Below are positions 8,818 through 18,111 of a stretch of DNA of 64,000 nt, one piece after another. The translations under genes and the position numbers were made by a program. Source of the stretch: Sphingomonas sp. IC-56. Its GTDB lineage: Bacteria; Pseudomonadota; Alphaproteobacteria; Sphingomonadales; Sphingomonadaceae. The first letter of the stretch is position 1. Every line of letters starts with the position of its first letter. Below the pieces are notes generated by a model. It searched no databases. It worked only from the letters and a program-made list of their open reading frames with translations, and was not told where the DNA came from. Where the stretch lies: NCBI RefSeq assembly GCF_021043375.1, contig NZ_JAJNDV010000008.1, forward strand, positions 75,473 through 139,472, written 5' to 3'.

Positions 8818-11619
8818 TCAGGGCGTTACGCCGTAGCGGGCATATTGCTCGTCGATCCGCGGCCACATGAGGCGGGCTGCGGCAAGATCGGCATCGCCCG
8901 CCTTGTCACCCTTCTTCTTCAGGATGACGCCGCGCAGATACAGGCTGGCGGTCATTTCCGGCGCGACTTCGAGCGCCGCGTTCAAGTCCCCCAGCGCATC
9001 GTCGATCCGGCCCATGCGGTAATAGACCAGCGCGCGACTGTCATAGATCGCCGCGGGCTGCTCGGCGATCTCGATCGCTCGCGTGCAATCCTTGAGCGCA
9101 GTGTCCAGCGCGACGTTCAACGTGCCCTTCAGCCAGCACCGGCTGTTCAGCAGGTCGGCCTTGCCCGGGCTCGTCTTCACCGCCCCATCCATTGCGGCAA
9201 TCGCCTCGTCCGGACGCTTCGCTTCGGCCAGAAGATCGGCCTGAAGCGTGACATAGAAGGCCTGTTCGTCTCCGCCGGCGTCGATCCGCTCGGCGATCAT
9301 CGCCAAAGCGCCATCCTGGTCTCCCTCACGGAAGCGCAGCGTTGCGACGGTGTTCACTGCACCCATCGAGGAGGGGTCGAGTGCGAGCGCCGCTTCGGCG
9401 TCCTTCAGCGCGGCGGCGTCATCCTTCATCTGCTGGAGCACGCTTGCCCGCCTGAGATACAGGTCCGCGCTCGGGGCAATGCCGATCGCCTTGTCCAGAT
9501 CGGCCTTTGCCATCTTCCAGTCCCAGACGCTTATGTGGAAGTCGGCCCGAGTGCTATAACCGCCGGCCTCATCAGGCGCTTGCGCGATAGCCTTGCCATA
9601 GCCGGCGAGGATCGGCTGCAGCGCGCCGCTGCGCCGCGCCTCCTCCACCTGCCGCCATCCGGACGGATAGGCTTCCGGCGCTGCGATCTTCAACAAGCGG
9701 TTCTTGGCCAGCGACATCTGGCTGCGCGCGGCGGGAATGTCGGCCGCCGCGATCTCGTCGCCCGTGTTCTCGACCCGGTCCTCCACATGCAGGACGCCGT
9801 TCGCAAGCGTTGTCGTCCGCTTGATCCGTGCGCCGCCGAGCATTGCAGGCAGGTTTTGATCGCCTTCCAGCACAAAGCCATCACCCTTGGCTGGGAGCGT
9901 CACTTTGGTGCGATAGATCACCGTCGCGGGCCCCGCCCCGGCAACCGGAATGTCCTTCCAGGCAGGACGCGCGCGATCCGGGGCGAAACTGACCTCACTG
10001 ACGATCTTGTCCAGTGGCATGCGGTACCGGGATTGCTCAACGGTCCAAGGGCTGCCCGCAATGCCGGTTGCGCGCATCGTCGCCGTGCCGGTTTCCGCAT
10101 CATAGCCCATGCTGCTGTCGAAGATCACAGCGCCGCCGCCCAGGACTCGCTCGGCAGTGCCCTGCGCCGCTTCGTTGCGCTGCTCCCTGGTCATCTGGCT
10201 GGAGGCGGCCTGCCCCATACCGGCCATCGGACCGCGCATCCGCAATTCGAGCGTAAAGGGCGTCGGCAGCCTCAGGCCCGCGCGCTGATCATAGTCGATG
10301 TCGATCTCGACCAGGGGGCGGGCCGGGGCGCGTGCGGGCGGCGACAGCAACTCGGCACCCTTGGCGCGGAGCGGCAGCACATGGCGAAAGGGGGGAACAT
10401 CGTCCAGGTCCGCGAGCCGCGTGCCGGACCCCGTGCCGTCCAGCCACAGGCTCTTCCCCCCGATGGTCGCCAGCACCAGAACATGGTCGAACGCCCCTGC
10501 GCTGGGCAGGCGGCCGGGCACCTGATCCCCCAGGTTGATATTCGCCGCCACGGCTTCGGCCTCGATATCGAGCGCACGCAGCATGGCGAGCAACAGCAAC
10601 GTCTTGGCCTTGCAGTCACCATAGCGCAGCGTCCAGGTCTGCCCCGGCGATTGCGGCACATAGTTGCCGCCAGCCATGCCGTTGAACAGGTAGCGCACTT
10701 CATCCTGCACGAGCCGCAGCGCGGCGGCCGCGCGGACGCGCTGGTCCTGCGATGTCGCAGCGATCTTGGCCACTTCGGCGGCGAGCGGGCTGCCGGGCGC
10801 GATCAGGCCGTCGGTCTTGTACAGCGGCGCCATGACTCGGGAGATCGACGCCCAGTCGGCGAAGCTGGACACCTCCAGGATTGGCAGCTTGCGGTAACGG
10901 GCGGGCGCATCGGCCGGCAGTTCGGGAAGCTTTGCCAAGGGCATCGCGATTTCGACTTCGTTGAAGCCGCCCTTGGTCACCACGGCAGGCTTCAGCCCGT
11001 CGACATAGGTGCGCCAGCGAAGATCGGTCCCCACCGGCCAGCTCAGCCGCGCGCGGGCGAACTTGGCGCGGTTGGGTGCGGCGAGCAGCCCCTGCGCCGC
11101 CTGCACATTGCCCTGCAACGCCTTGTCGCTAATGGTGGTGGAATAGGCGACGCGCAGCACGTCGCCGACGCGGAGCCCTTCGGCCTGGAGGGTGGCGGTC
11201 AGCACGCCGTTCAACTGGCGCTGTTCCAACTGCTCCTCGCGACGAAGCACCTGGAAAGGCTGCGCGCCCGCGACCAGGTCGATGACCTCGCCGCCGCGCA
11301 GGATCTGGGCGCGGTGGATGATCAGATCGCCGGCGTCAGGCTGCCAGGCGAGCTTCACCTGCCCCACTTCGCTCAACATCTGCGCGGTGACCGCCCGGAC
11401 GGCCTGGTCTACATAGGACCAGAGTTGCCCGTCGCTGACGCGCTGCTGCTGATCCAGGATCACCAAAGCAGGATCGGCATCGCTCAGCTTGGCGACCTCC
11501 GGCGCGGGCGCGGCCAGCACCCAGCCGGGTGCCGGCTGGTACAACGGCTTGTCGCCGGCATGGGCCACCCCGGCCATGCACAGAAACGGAACCAGCGAAA
11601 CGCCGCTACGCCACATCAT
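8818..11619 (-). CDS. secreted DUF3857/transglutaminase-like protein with TPR tail
   Basis: A 933 aa exported protein. Residues 1-22 are a signal peptide ending AHAG. Residues about 50-240 are the DUF3857 beta-rich domain. Residues about 290-400 are a transglutaminase-like fold with a complete triad: C336 in YGDCKAKT, H379 in FDHVLV and D394 in LWLDGT. The C-terminal third (about 660-930) is built of TPR-like helical repeats (for example YLRRASVLQQMKDDAAALKDAE and YYRMGRIDDALGDLNAALEV). Such proteins are common in the envelope of sphingomonads and Bacteroidetes; their substrate is unknown. The intact triad argues for an active cysteine hydrolase or cross-linking enzyme rather than a purely structural fold. 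Confidence 0.88.
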   Translation of the reverse strand: MMWRSGVSLVPFLCMAGVAHAGDKPLYQPAPGWVLAAPAPEVAKLSDADPALVILDQQQRVSDGQLWSYVDQAVRAVTAQMLSEVGQVKLAWQPDAGDLIIHRAQILRGGEVIDLVAGAQPFQVLRREEQLEQRQLNGVLTATLQAEGLRVGDVLRVAYSTTISDKALQGNVQAAQGLLAAPNRAKFARARLSWPVGTDLRWRTYVDGLKPAVVTKGGFNEVEIAMPLAKLPELPADAPARYRKLPILEVSSFADWASISRVMAPLYKTDGLIAPGSPLAAEVAKIAATSQDQRVRAAAALRLVQDEVRYLFNGMAGGNYVPQSPGQTWTLRYGDCKAKTLLLLAMLRALDIEAEAVAANINLGDQVPGRLPSAGAFDHVLVLATIGGKSLWLDGTGSGTRLADLDDVPPFRHVLPLRAKGAELLSPPARAPARPLVEIDIDYDQRAGLRLPTPFTLELRMRGPMAGMGQAASSQMTREQRNEAAQGTAERVLGGGAVIFDSSMGYDAETGTATMRATGIAGSPWTVEQSRYRMPLDKIVSEVSFAPDRARPAWKDIPVAGAGPATVIYRTKVTLPAKGDGFVLEGDQNLPAMLGGARIKRTTTLANGVLHVEDRVENTGDEIAAADIPAARSQMSLAKNRLLKIAAPEAYPSGWRQVEEARRSGALQPILAGYGKAIAQAPDEAGGYSTRADFHISVWDWKMAKADLDKAIGIAPSADLYLRRASVLQQMKDDAAALKDAEAALALDPSSMGAVNTVATLRFREGDQDGALAMIAERIDAGGDEQAFYVTLQADLLAEAKRPDEAIAAMDGAVKTSPGKADLLNSRCWLKGTLNVALDTALKDCTRAIEIAEQPAAIYDSRALVYYRMGRIDDALGDLNAALEVAPEMTASLYLRGVILKKKGDKAGDADLAAARLMWPRIDEQYARYGVTP

Positions 11620-11713
11620 ACTTCCCCCCGACTATCGGGAACGGAAAGTAACGGCTCTCCTGCCCGACACAAGCCAAGTTGTTGTGCAGGCGCGATGCAG
11701 TGAAACGGAGCGG

Positions 11714-13636
11714 CTAACGGGCGTGGTAGAAGTCGTAGACTTGTTGCGCGACGGCGGCGGACACGCCGGGCGCCTTTTTCAGGTCTTCCAGGCTGGCGTT
11801 GCGCACGGCGCGGCCGGTGCCGAAGTGCATCAGCAGCGCCTTCTTGCGCGCCGGGCCGATCCCTGGAACCTCGTCCAGCGGCGAAGCACCGATCGCCTTG
11901 GCGCGCTTATCGCGGTGCGCGCCGATTGCGAAGCGGTGGACCTCGTCGCGCAGGCGCTGGAGGTAGAACAGCAGCGGCGAATTGACCGGCAACGTGAGTT
12001 CGCGCCCGTCCATCAGGTGAAACACCTCGCGCCCGTCGCGGCCATGGTGCGGGCCCTTGGCGACGCCGACTAGGCAGACATCCTCGATGCCGAGGTCCTC
12101 GAGCACACCCTTCACCGCATTGAGTTGCCCACGGCCGCCGTCGATCAGCACCAGATCAGGCCACTCGCCCTGCGTTCGATCCGGGTCCTCGCTCTGCGCA
12201 CGCGCGAAGCGGCGGCCGAACACCTCGCGCATCATGCCGTAATCGTCGCCGGCGATGGTTTCGGGGCGCTTGATGTTGAACTTGCGATACTGGTTCTTGC
12301 GGAAGCCCTCGGGACCGGCGACCACCATGGCGCCCAGCGCATTGGTGCCCTGGATGTGGCTGTTGTCATAGACTTCGATGCGCTGGGGTGACTCGGGCAG
12401 ATCGAACAGGTCCGCGACCTCGGCGAGCAGTTTTGCCTGGGTGGTGCTTTCGGCCAGACGACGGTCGAGCGCCTCGACGGCGTTGCGCTGCGCCTGTTCG
12501 AGCAGGCGGCGGCGGGGGCCCCGCTGCGGCACCCCAATCGCGACTCTGTGCCCCGACCGCTCCGCCAGCGCCTCGGACAGGAGCTTGGCTTCTTCCAAAT
12601 TGCGGTCGACGAAGATCGTCTTGGGCGGCGGCACTTCCTCATAGAACTGCATCAGGAACTGGGTGAGCACTTCGTCCTCGGGCACTTCGTTGGTGTGCGC
12701 GGGAAAGAAGCTGCGATGCCCCCAATTTTGGCCGCCGCGGATGAAGAAGGCCTGGATGCCCATCGTGCCGGACTTGCAGGCGAGCGCGAAGATGTCGACG
12801 TCGCCCACGCCTTCGGCGTTGATCGCCTGGCTGCCCTGGATGAAGGTCAGCGCCTTCAGCCGGTCGCGCAGGATCGCGGCCAGTTCGAAATCGAGATTCT
12901 CCGCCGCGGCCTGCATCTGCTCGCCGAGCTTAGCCTGGACCTGGGTCTTCTTGCCCTGGAGGAAGTTGCGCGCGTCGCCGACCAGCTCGGCATAGCCTTC
13001 GGTGTCGATCCGCCCTACGCACGGCGCCGAGCAGCGGCGGATCTGGTACAGCAGGCACGGCCGGTCGCGGGTGGCGAAGAAGCTGTCAGTGCACGAGCGC
13101 AGCAGGAACAGCTTCTGGAGCGCGTTGAGCGTCTGCCGCACCTGCCCCGCCCCGGCGAACGGGCCGAAATAATCGCCCTTGTAGCGCCGCGCACCACGGT
13201 GCAGCTGGACGCGGGCGAAGTCGTGATCCTGGCGCAGCAGGATGAACGGGAACGACTTATCGTCGCGCAGCAGGACGTTGTACGGTGGGCGATAGCGCTT
13301 GATCAGCTGCGCTTCGAGCAGCAGCGCCTCGGCCTCGTTGTTGGTGGTGACGATGGTCATCGACCGCGTCTGCGCCACCATGCGCTGAAGCCGCTTCGAC
13401 AGGCGGGTGACCTGGGTATAGTTGGTGACGCGATTCTTCAGCGCCCGCGCCTTGCCGACATACAGCACGTCGCCGCGCGCATCCTGCATGCGGTACACGC
13501 CCGGGCGGATGGGCAGCGTCTGTAGCACGTTGCGGATTGCTGCGACGCCGGCCTCCAGGTCGGGCGTTTCCGCGCCGCGAACTGTATAGGTCGCGGTTTC
13601 CTCGTTGAATCGATTGGGGGAATTGGGGTCCGACAT
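11714..13636 (-). CDS. uvrC: excinuclease ABC subunit C
   Basis: UvrC makes both incisions in nucleotide excision repair. At 640 aa it has all expected parts: an N-terminal GIY-YIG nuclease (PGVYRMQDARGDVLYVGKAR, about 45-64), a UVR motif that binds UvrB (about 235-270), the RNase H-like C-terminal nuclease (VYDNSHIQGTNALGAMVV and LVLIDGGRGQL with its acidic residues) and a terminal helix-hairpin-helix (DEVPGIGPARKKALL ... KKAPGVSAAVAQ). The extension of about 35 residues before the GIY domain is as in related alphaproteobacteria. No SOS box was seen upstream, in contrast to uvrA in this window. Confidence 0.97.
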   Translation of the reverse strand: MSDPNSPNRFNEETATYTVRGAETPDLEAGVAAIRNVLQTLPIRPGVYRMQDARGDVLYVGKARALKNRVTNYTQVTRLSKRLQRMVAQTRSMTIVTTNNEAEALLLEAQLIKRYRPPYNVLLRDDKSFPFILLRQDHDFARVQLHRGARRYKGDYFGPFAGAGQVRQTLNALQKLFLLRSCTDSFFATRDRPCLLYQIRRCSAPCVGRIDTEGYAELVGDARNFLQGKKTQVQAKLGEQMQAAAENLDFELAAILRDRLKALTFIQGSQAINAEGVGDVDIFALACKSGTMGIQAFFIRGGQNWGHRSFFPAHTNEVPEDEVLTQFLMQFYEEVPPPKTIFVDRNLEEAKLLSEALAERSGHRVAIGVPQRGPRRRLLEQAQRNAVEALDRRLAESTTQAKLLAEVADLFDLPESPQRIEVYDNSHIQGTNALGAMVVAGPEGFRKNQYRKFNIKRPETIAGDDYGMMREVFGRRFARAQSEDPDRTQGEWPDLVLIDGGRGQLNAVKGVLEDLGIEDVCLVGVAKGPHHGRDGREVFHLMDGRELTLPVNSPLLFYLQRLRDEVHRFAIGAHRDKRAKAIGASPLDEVPGIGPARKKALLMHFGTGRAVRNASLEDLKKAPGVSAAVAQQVYDFYHAR

Positions 13637-13670
13637 TGCCAGCCGATCTAGGGAGTCGTGCGCCGCCGCG

Positions 13671-13874
13671 CTACTTCTGCGCGGCCGCGTTTTCCATGCG
13701 CTGCGCCTCGGCTTCGATCTGGTTCATCATTTCCTGCGCGCGCAGACCGATATCCTGGCGCTCACGCTGCTCCTTGGCTTGATGACGTAGCGCCAGGACA
13801 AGCACGGCCGCTGCGAGCACGAGCGTGACGATGCCGGCGATCTGGAGCCAGCGATAGCGAGGGTTCGGGGCCAT
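13671..13874 (-). CDS. small single-pass membrane protein, unknown function
   Basis: A 67 aa protein with one membrane helix (about residues 9-29, LQIAGIVTLVLAAAVLVLAL) followed by a charged, probably coiled-coil tail rich in Gln, Glu and Arg. It lies between the F0 operon terminator and uvrC, 34 bases upstream of uvrC, so the two could share a promoter. I do not recognise a named family. Composition and frame fit the local high-GC codon pattern, so it is probably real. Confidence 0.6.
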   Translation of the reverse strand: MAPNPRYRWLQIAGIVTLVLAAAVLVLALRHQAKEQRERQDIGLRAQEMMNQIEAEAQRMENAAAQK

Positions 13875-13910
13875 GCGGCAGCCTTAGCCGCGCTTCGCCA
13901 CGCCGTCATG

Positions 13911-13946
13911 AAAAATGCCGCCCCCCAGCATCCTGGAGAGCGGCAT
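13911..13946 (-). terminator. intrinsic terminator of the F0 ATP synthase operon
   Basis: On the minus strand ATGCCGC pairs with GCGGCAT (13946-13940 and 13921-13915), with an inner CCAG/CTGG pairing, and a run of five T follows at 13915-13911. It lies 24 bases after the subunit b stop. Confidence 0.85.
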
Positions 13947-13970
13947 CTAAACCTTGCGAGACGGTCGAAC

Positions 13971-14615
13971 TCAGTTGAGCCGGCCGAGCCCCGAAATGGT
14001 GTGGTCGACCAGCGAACGATCGGCCGCGGCATCGTGCTTCTGCGCGATGATCGCAGCAGCCGCCTTAGTCGCCGCATCGGCAGCCTTGGCGCGGATCGCG
14101 TCCACCGCGGCGCGCTCGGCCGCAGCAATCTTGTCCTCGGCCATCTTGGCGCGGCGGGCGGTCAGTTCGGCCGCGTCGGCCTCTGCCTTCGCCAGCACGC
14201 CCTTTGCTTCTTCCTCGGCATGGGCGATCATCGCCTGTGCCTCGGTTTCGATCGATGCGATCTTGCGGGCATATTCGTCGCGAAGCGCTTCGGCTTCGGC
14301 ACGAAGCTGCTTGGCCTCGTCCAGGCGCGAGCGGATCGCCGCGATCTGCCCGTCGAGCCCGCGGGCGATCGCCGCCGGCACGCGCTTGAACACCAGCACC
14401 GCCAGGAAGACTGCCATGGCGATCGACACCCAGACGGTAGCGTCCAGTCCGAACACCGACGGATCGGGATGGTGCGTGCCGGTCGGGCCGACGCCGCCTT
14501 CCTCGGTGGAAAGCGCATGCTCGCCGGTATCGCGCAGCGGCATGCCCTCGCCGTGACGCGCGGCGGTCAGATTGTTGTCGGCAGCTTCGCCGCCTTGGAC
14601 CTGTGCCTCAGCCAT
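13971..14615 (-). CDS. atpF: F0F1 ATP synthase subunit b
   Basis: One of two peripheral stalk subunits. 214 aa: a roughly 55-residue N-terminal extension rich in Gly, Thr and His, one membrane helix (about 58-76, TVWVSIAMAVFLAVLVFKRV), then a long Ala/Glu/Lys coiled coil. The extension is longer than in E. coli AtpF but usual in sphingomonads. The gene overlaps the b' gene by eight bases and closes the F0 operon. Together with b' it should form the b-b' heterodimer that links F0 subunit a to the F1 head, whose genes are elsewhere in the genome. Confidence 0.93.
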   Translation of the reverse strand: MAEAQVQGGEAADNNLTAARHGEGMPLRDTGEHALSTEEGGVGPTGTHHPDPSVFGLDATVWVSIAMAVFLAVLVFKRVPAAIARGLDGQIAAIRSRLDEAKQLRAEAEALRDEYARKIASIETEAQAMIAHAEEEAKGVLAKAEADAAELTARRAKMAEDKIAAAERAAVDAIRAKAADAATKAAAAIIAQKHDAAADRSLVDHTISGLGRLN

Positions 14616-15099
14616 GGAGCACCGCCTTCACTGCATTCTCGGCCTCGAGCGCCGAAACCTCCGTACCCGACAGGCGTGCGACGATGTCGCGTGCCGCGTC
14701 GGCAGCCACGGCCTCGATCTCCGCAGTCGCGGCAAGCGTCGCGCTGGCGATGCGAGCCTCGGCTGCGGCGATGTTGGCATCCTGCGCAGCGCCGGCGGCC
14801 TTGAGCCGCGTTTCGGCAGCCGCAGCACCCTGTGCCCGTGCTTCCGCAACGCGCTTGGTCGCCGCTTCACGCGCCGCGTTCTCACGCGTCCGCCACTGCT
14901 CTTCGGCCGTATCAGCAGCCGTGCGTGCGGCTTCCGCCGCCGCCAGGTCGCTGGTCACGGTCTGGTCGCGCTGGTCGACGGTGGAAAGCACCCGGGGCAA
15001 CATGCCCAGGCCGACCACGAAGAAGACGAAGCCGAACGCCAGCAGCGTCCAGAAGATCTGGGACGCGTAGGTATCGGCGATCTGTTCTATCTGAGGCAT
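14608..15099 (-). CDS. F0F1 ATP synthase subunit b'
   Basis: The second stalk subunit, 163 aa: a membrane helix at about 16-35 (FWTLLAFGFVFFVVGLGMLP), then an Ala/Glu/Arg coiled coil to the end. The start MPQIEQIADTYASQIFWTL is the typical b' opening in alphaproteobacteria. It sits between subunit c and subunit b, the order known from photosynthetic and other alphaproteobacteria. The names atpF', atpG and atpX are all used for it, so no symbol is forced here. Confidence 0.92.
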   Translation of the reverse strand: MPQIEQIADTYASQIFWTLLAFGFVFFVVGLGMLPRVLSTVDQRDQTVTSDLAAAEAARTAADTAEEQWRTRENAAREAATKRVAEARAQGAAAAETRLKAAGAAQDANIAAAEARIASATLAATAEIEAVAADAARDIVARLSGTEVSALEAENAVKAVLHG

Positions 15100-15149
15100 T
15101 GCAATCCCATGCCGAAAACGGGCCGGCGCTTAAGGCCGGCCCGGAACCG

Positions 15150-15377
15150 TTAGGCGACGAAGATCAGCAGCACTGCAACGACGAACGCGAGCAGGCCGAG
15201 AAGCTCGGCGGCCGCGAAGCCGATGAACATGTTGCCCTGCTGGCTGGCAGCGGCACCCGGGTTGCGCAGTGCGCCCTGCAGGTAAGCCGAGAAGACGTTG
15301 CCCACGCCCAGCGCGGCCAGGCCGGCGCCGATTGCTGCAAGGCCAGCGCCGAGGAGCTTGATCGAGTCTGCGTCCAT
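15150..15377 (-). CDS. atpE: F0F1 ATP synthase subunit c
   Basis: The proteolipid of the rotor ring, 75 aa in two membrane helices. The polar loop is YLQGALRNPGAA (32-43), with the conserved R-N-P. The ion-binding carboxylate is E58 in GFAAAELLGL. The glycine-rich first helix (GAGLAAIGAGLAALGVG) is as expected for a proton-type c ring. It lies between subunit a, 46 bases upstream, and b'. Confidence 0.97.
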   Translation of the reverse strand: MDADSIKLLGAGLAAIGAGLAALGVGNVFSAYLQGALRNPGAAASQQGNMFIGFAAAELLGLLAFVVAVLLIFVA

Positions 15378-15423
15378 TTAAGATACTCCCTAGAAAAGTT
15401 CGAAGTGGGTCAGGAAAAGCGGA

Positions 15424-16215
15424 TCAATGATGGTCGTGCAGGTGCACGGCATCGTTGATGTAGAGCGAGGTCAGCAGCGCGAAGACATAGGCCTGCACGC
15501 CAGCCACCAGCATTTCGAGTGCCGACACACCGGCCATCAGCGCGAAGCTCGGCACGCCGACAAGGATGCCCAGGCCTGCACTGGTGTTGCCAGCGTTGAT
15601 GATGAAGCCAGCCAGCACCTTCAGCAGGATGTGGCCCGCGGTCATCGCGACGAAGAGCCGCAGCGCCAGGCTGAACGGGCGCACCATGAACGAGACGAAC
15701 TCGATCGGGGCCACGAGCAGCAGCACGGGGATCGGCGTCCCCTTCGGCGCGAACAGCGAGAAGAAGCGGAAGCCATGCTTGGCAAAGCCGACGACCAGCA
15801 CAATCGCGAAGCTCAGGATCGCCAGCACGCCGGTGACGGTGAAGTGGCTGGTGACGGTGAAGGGGTGCACGCCGACAATGCCGAACGGCAGCAGGCCGAG
15901 CACGTTGGCGAACAGGATGAACATGAACAGCGAGAACACGTAGGGCGTGAACTTGCGTCCTTCCTTGCCGATATTCGCCTTGAGCAGGTTATCGATGAAG
16001 TTGGTGAAGGTCTCCACCATCAGCTGCCAGCGGCCCGGCACGATCGCGCGCTTCATGCCGCCCAGCATGAACACCCACAGCGCCACGGCTGCGACGCACA
16101 TCCAAAGGGCCGAATTGGTGAACGCGATCTGGTGACCGGCCAGGTTGAAGCCGTCCCAGATGGTCTGCACCTCGAACTGGTGCATTGGATCGATCTTGCC
16201 GCCGCCTGCCGCCAC
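15424..16215 (-). CDS. atpB: F0F1 ATP synthase subunit a
   Basis: The stator channel subunit, 263 aa with five to six membrane helices. The essential arginine is in the FSLALRLFVAMTAGH helix, and the C-terminal helix carries the conserved Q in VAGVQAYVFALL. The start is GTG at 16215, ten codons before an internal Met (MHQFEV); the family usually shows a short polar leader before that Met, so GTG is kept. Upstream, 45 bases away, is atpZ. Confidence 0.96.
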   Translation of the reverse strand: MAAGGGKIDPMHQFEVQTIWDGFNLAGHQIAFTNSALWMCVAAVALWVFMLGGMKRAIVPGRWQLMVETFTNFIDNLLKANIGKEGRKFTPYVFSLFMFILFANVLGLLPFGIVGVHPFTVTSHFTVTGVLAILSFAIVLVVGFAKHGFRFFSLFAPKGTPIPVLLLVAPIEFVSFMVRPFSLALRLFVAMTAGHILLKVLAGFIINAGNTSAGLGILVGVPSFALMAGVSALEMLVAGVQAYVFALLTSLYINDAVHLHDHH

Positions 16216-16260
16216 GCTCGTTTACCCTCAAGCCCAGTTAGCCAAAGCGCCCGAAGGTTC

Positions 16261-16578
16261 TCACTTCGAGCGCTGGTTTGAAATCCGTATGATGTTCCTG
16301 AAAGCGCTGACTATTCCAAGGAACAGCAGCGTCAACAGGAGCCAAGGTGACGTGCCGAGCAGCCAATCGAGCGTATAGCCGATCACCGCCCCGCCGATCA
16401 TGCCGCCGATCAGTTCGGCCAGCACCCGATTGCCCAGGCGATAATTGGCATCAGCCTCGCCCGTCGGTGCGCCGTTCCTGACCGCCTCTTCCGATTTTGC
16501 CCGCCTTAGCCGCTCGTCGAGCGACGTGATGCGTGCATCCTCCTGAAGGGGTTTCAGCCCGGGCTCTTCCTCTGCCAT
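16261..16578 (-). CDS. AtpZ/AtpI family protein
   Basis: A 105 aa protein with a charged N-terminal half (about 1-50) and two membrane helices (AELIGGMIGGAVIGYTLDWL and SPWLLLTLLFLGIVSAFRN). The pairing of a glycine-rich first helix with the LLG-SPW-loop is the AtpI/AtpZ pattern. These proteins assist c-ring assembly or Mg entry. It is the first gene of the F0 operon, as in most alphaproteobacteria. Confidence 0.88.
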   Translation of the reverse strand: MAEEEPGLKPLQEDARITSLDERLRRAKSEEAVRNGAPTGEADANYRLGNRVLAELIGGMIGGAVIGYTLDWLLGTSPWLLLTLLFLGIVSAFRNIIRISNQRSK

Positions 16579-16770
16579 CCCGCCTTTCCTTCTCCGTTTC
16601 CGGTAGCCAGCCGCGATGTGCCGAGGGCGAACCCGCCAGGCACCGGCGCTTTAGGAAGGGCCGCCGGGCGAGTCAACCTTTGCAACAATTCGGTAAGGCA
16701 TCGTTCATCTGCGCACGCGGCGTGCAAGTCACGGCATGACGAACCGATTTTCGTGGCTATAGTCGCGGCC

Positions 16771-17454
16771 ATGGCAGGGGAGCCCACCGACAATAGCGGT
16801 CATCGCGCACGGCTGCGGCAGCGCTTGTTCGAGGGCGGGCCCGACGCGCTGCTCGACCATGAACTGATCGAGTATCTGCTGGCCCTGGCTATCCCGCGCC
16901 GCGATACCAAGCCGCTCGCCAAGGCGCTGCTGCACGAGTTCGGCGGGATCGCCGGACTGCTCACCGCCGACGCCGAGGCGCTGGCGCGCGTGCCCGGCAT
17001 GGGCGAGACCAGTGCGGCGGCGCTCAAGGCCGCGCACGCCGCGGCGCTCCGCCTGCTACGCAGCCAGGTAGCGGCGCGGCCGGTGCTCGCCAACCGGCAG
17101 GCACTGCTCGACTATCTGCGCGCCGACATGGCGCACCATGTGATCGAGCGGGTGCGCGTGCTGCACCTCAATTCCAAGAACATGCTGATCCGCGACGAAC
17201 TGATGAACGAGGGCTCGGTCGACGAAGCGCCGGTCTATGTTCGCGAAGTTATCCGCCGCGCGATCGACCTAGGCTCGGCGGCAATCATCCTGGTCCACAA
17301 CCACCCCTCGGGCGATCCCTCCCCCTCCCGCGCGGACATCGAGATTACGCGGGCCGTAGCCGAAGCGGGTAAGCGGCTGAACATCGTGGTGCATGACCAT
17401 GTCATCCTCGGCAAGGAGGGGCATACCAGCCTAAGGGCGAAGGGGTTGATCTGA
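16771..17454 (+). CDS. radC: RadC family protein with JAB1/MPN (JAMM) domain
   Basis: 227 aa from the chosen ATG. The N-terminal third has a helix-hairpin-helix-like segment (GIAGLLTADAEALARVPGMG); the C-terminal part is the RadC JAMM domain with its metal site E-(x)n-HNHPSGDPSPSRAD. Despite the name, a direct role in DNA repair is not established. The ATG at 16771 is favoured because the text upstream codes for no family sequence; an in-frame GTG at 16756 is possible. It diverges from atpZ and ends just before a REP doublet. Confidence 0.88.
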   Translation: MAGEPTDNSGHRARLRQRLFEGGPDALLDHELIEYLLALAIPRRDTKPLAKALLHEFGGIAGLLTADAEALARVPGMGETSAAALKAAHAAALRLLRSQVAARPVLANRQALLDYLRADMAHHVIERVRVLHLNSKNMLIRDELMNEGSVDEAPVYVREVIRRAIDLGSAAIILVHNHPSGDPSPSRADIEITRAVAEAGKRLNIVVHDHVILGKEGHTSLRAKGLI

Positions 17455-17482
17455 AGGGCGCCCGGGGCACTATCCGCAATCG

Positions 17483-17580
17483 TTCCCCGGCGAAGGCCGG
17501 GGCCCAGCTTCGGGATGCCATCGGGCCGCAACCCGCCGTCTCGGCCGGCTCGCAACTGGGCCCCGGCCTTCGCCGGGGAA
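17483..17580. repeat. REP-like palindrome doublet (REPIN-type), copy 1
   Basis: Two 25-base units in opposite orientation at 17483-17507 and 17556-17580. Each folds alone as CCCCGGC-GAAG-GCCGGGG, and the two can pair with each other. The same paired arrangement recurs at 23281-23378. It sits between radC and the end of a minus-strand gene, where it could also act as a transcription stop. Confidence 0.85.
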
Positions 17581-17603
17581 CTGTTTAGTACCCTAGGTGC
17601 CGT

Positions 17604-17921
17604 TCACCCCTTCGGGCGGTTGCGGTCCTTCTTGCGGGTCGCGTCCGGCGTTGCGGTCGGCGTCGCCCCCGGCGTAGGCTGTGCCGTCTGCGCGGCGGGA
17701 GCAGGCGTTGCCGTCGGCGCCGGCGCTCGCACAGCCTCGGCCGGATCGCCGGGAGGTGCGTCGTCGGTCATCGCCGCGGGATCGGCCTCTGGCTGTGGCG
17801 GTTGCGGCGCCGTCGGTGCGTGGCTTTCCGGATGCGTCGTGTTCGGTGTCGGGGTTTGCTGCGCCAGCGCCGGCATAGCCACCATCAGCGTCCCGGATAC
17901 GAGCAATGCCTTCAGCATCAT
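17604..17921 (-). CDS. small secreted Pro/Ala/Thr-rich protein
   Basis: 105 aa: a signal peptide (MMLKALLVSGTLMVAMPALAQ, cleaved after ALAQ) followed by a low-complexity stretch of Pro, Ala, Thr and Gln and a basic end (RKKDRNRPKG). A good ribosome site (AGGAGA) stands 5-8 bases before the two consecutive ATG codons, which fixes the start. No domain is recognised. The exported disordered body and basic tail suggest a periplasmic or wall-associated protein. Confidence 0.7.
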   Translation of the reverse strand: MMLKALLVSGTLMVAMPALAQQTPTPNTTHPESHAPTAPQPPQPEADPAAMTDDAPPGDPAEAVRAPAPTATPAPAAQTAQPTPGATPTATPDATRKKDRNRPKG

Positions 17922-18111
17922 CTGCTCTCCTTTTATGCATTTCGGACGCGCCATCGGGGGGCGGCACGGAAATACCTGCACAACAAGGAATGCACCGCCG
18001 CGCGAGGGGTTCCCTCCCCTGCGTTTGCGGCCCCCTTCCCTCCCTGCTAGAGGGCCGCCGTCCCATTCCGTCGAGCCCCGCGCGCCCGACGCCCGAGCCA
18101 GAAGGAAAGCC

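Noticed and set aside
8707..11703. very long plus-strand open frame (998 codons)
   Set aside because: It is antisense to the DUF3857/TPR gene, which has a signal peptide, catalytic triad and repeats. High GC leaves the opposite strand open.
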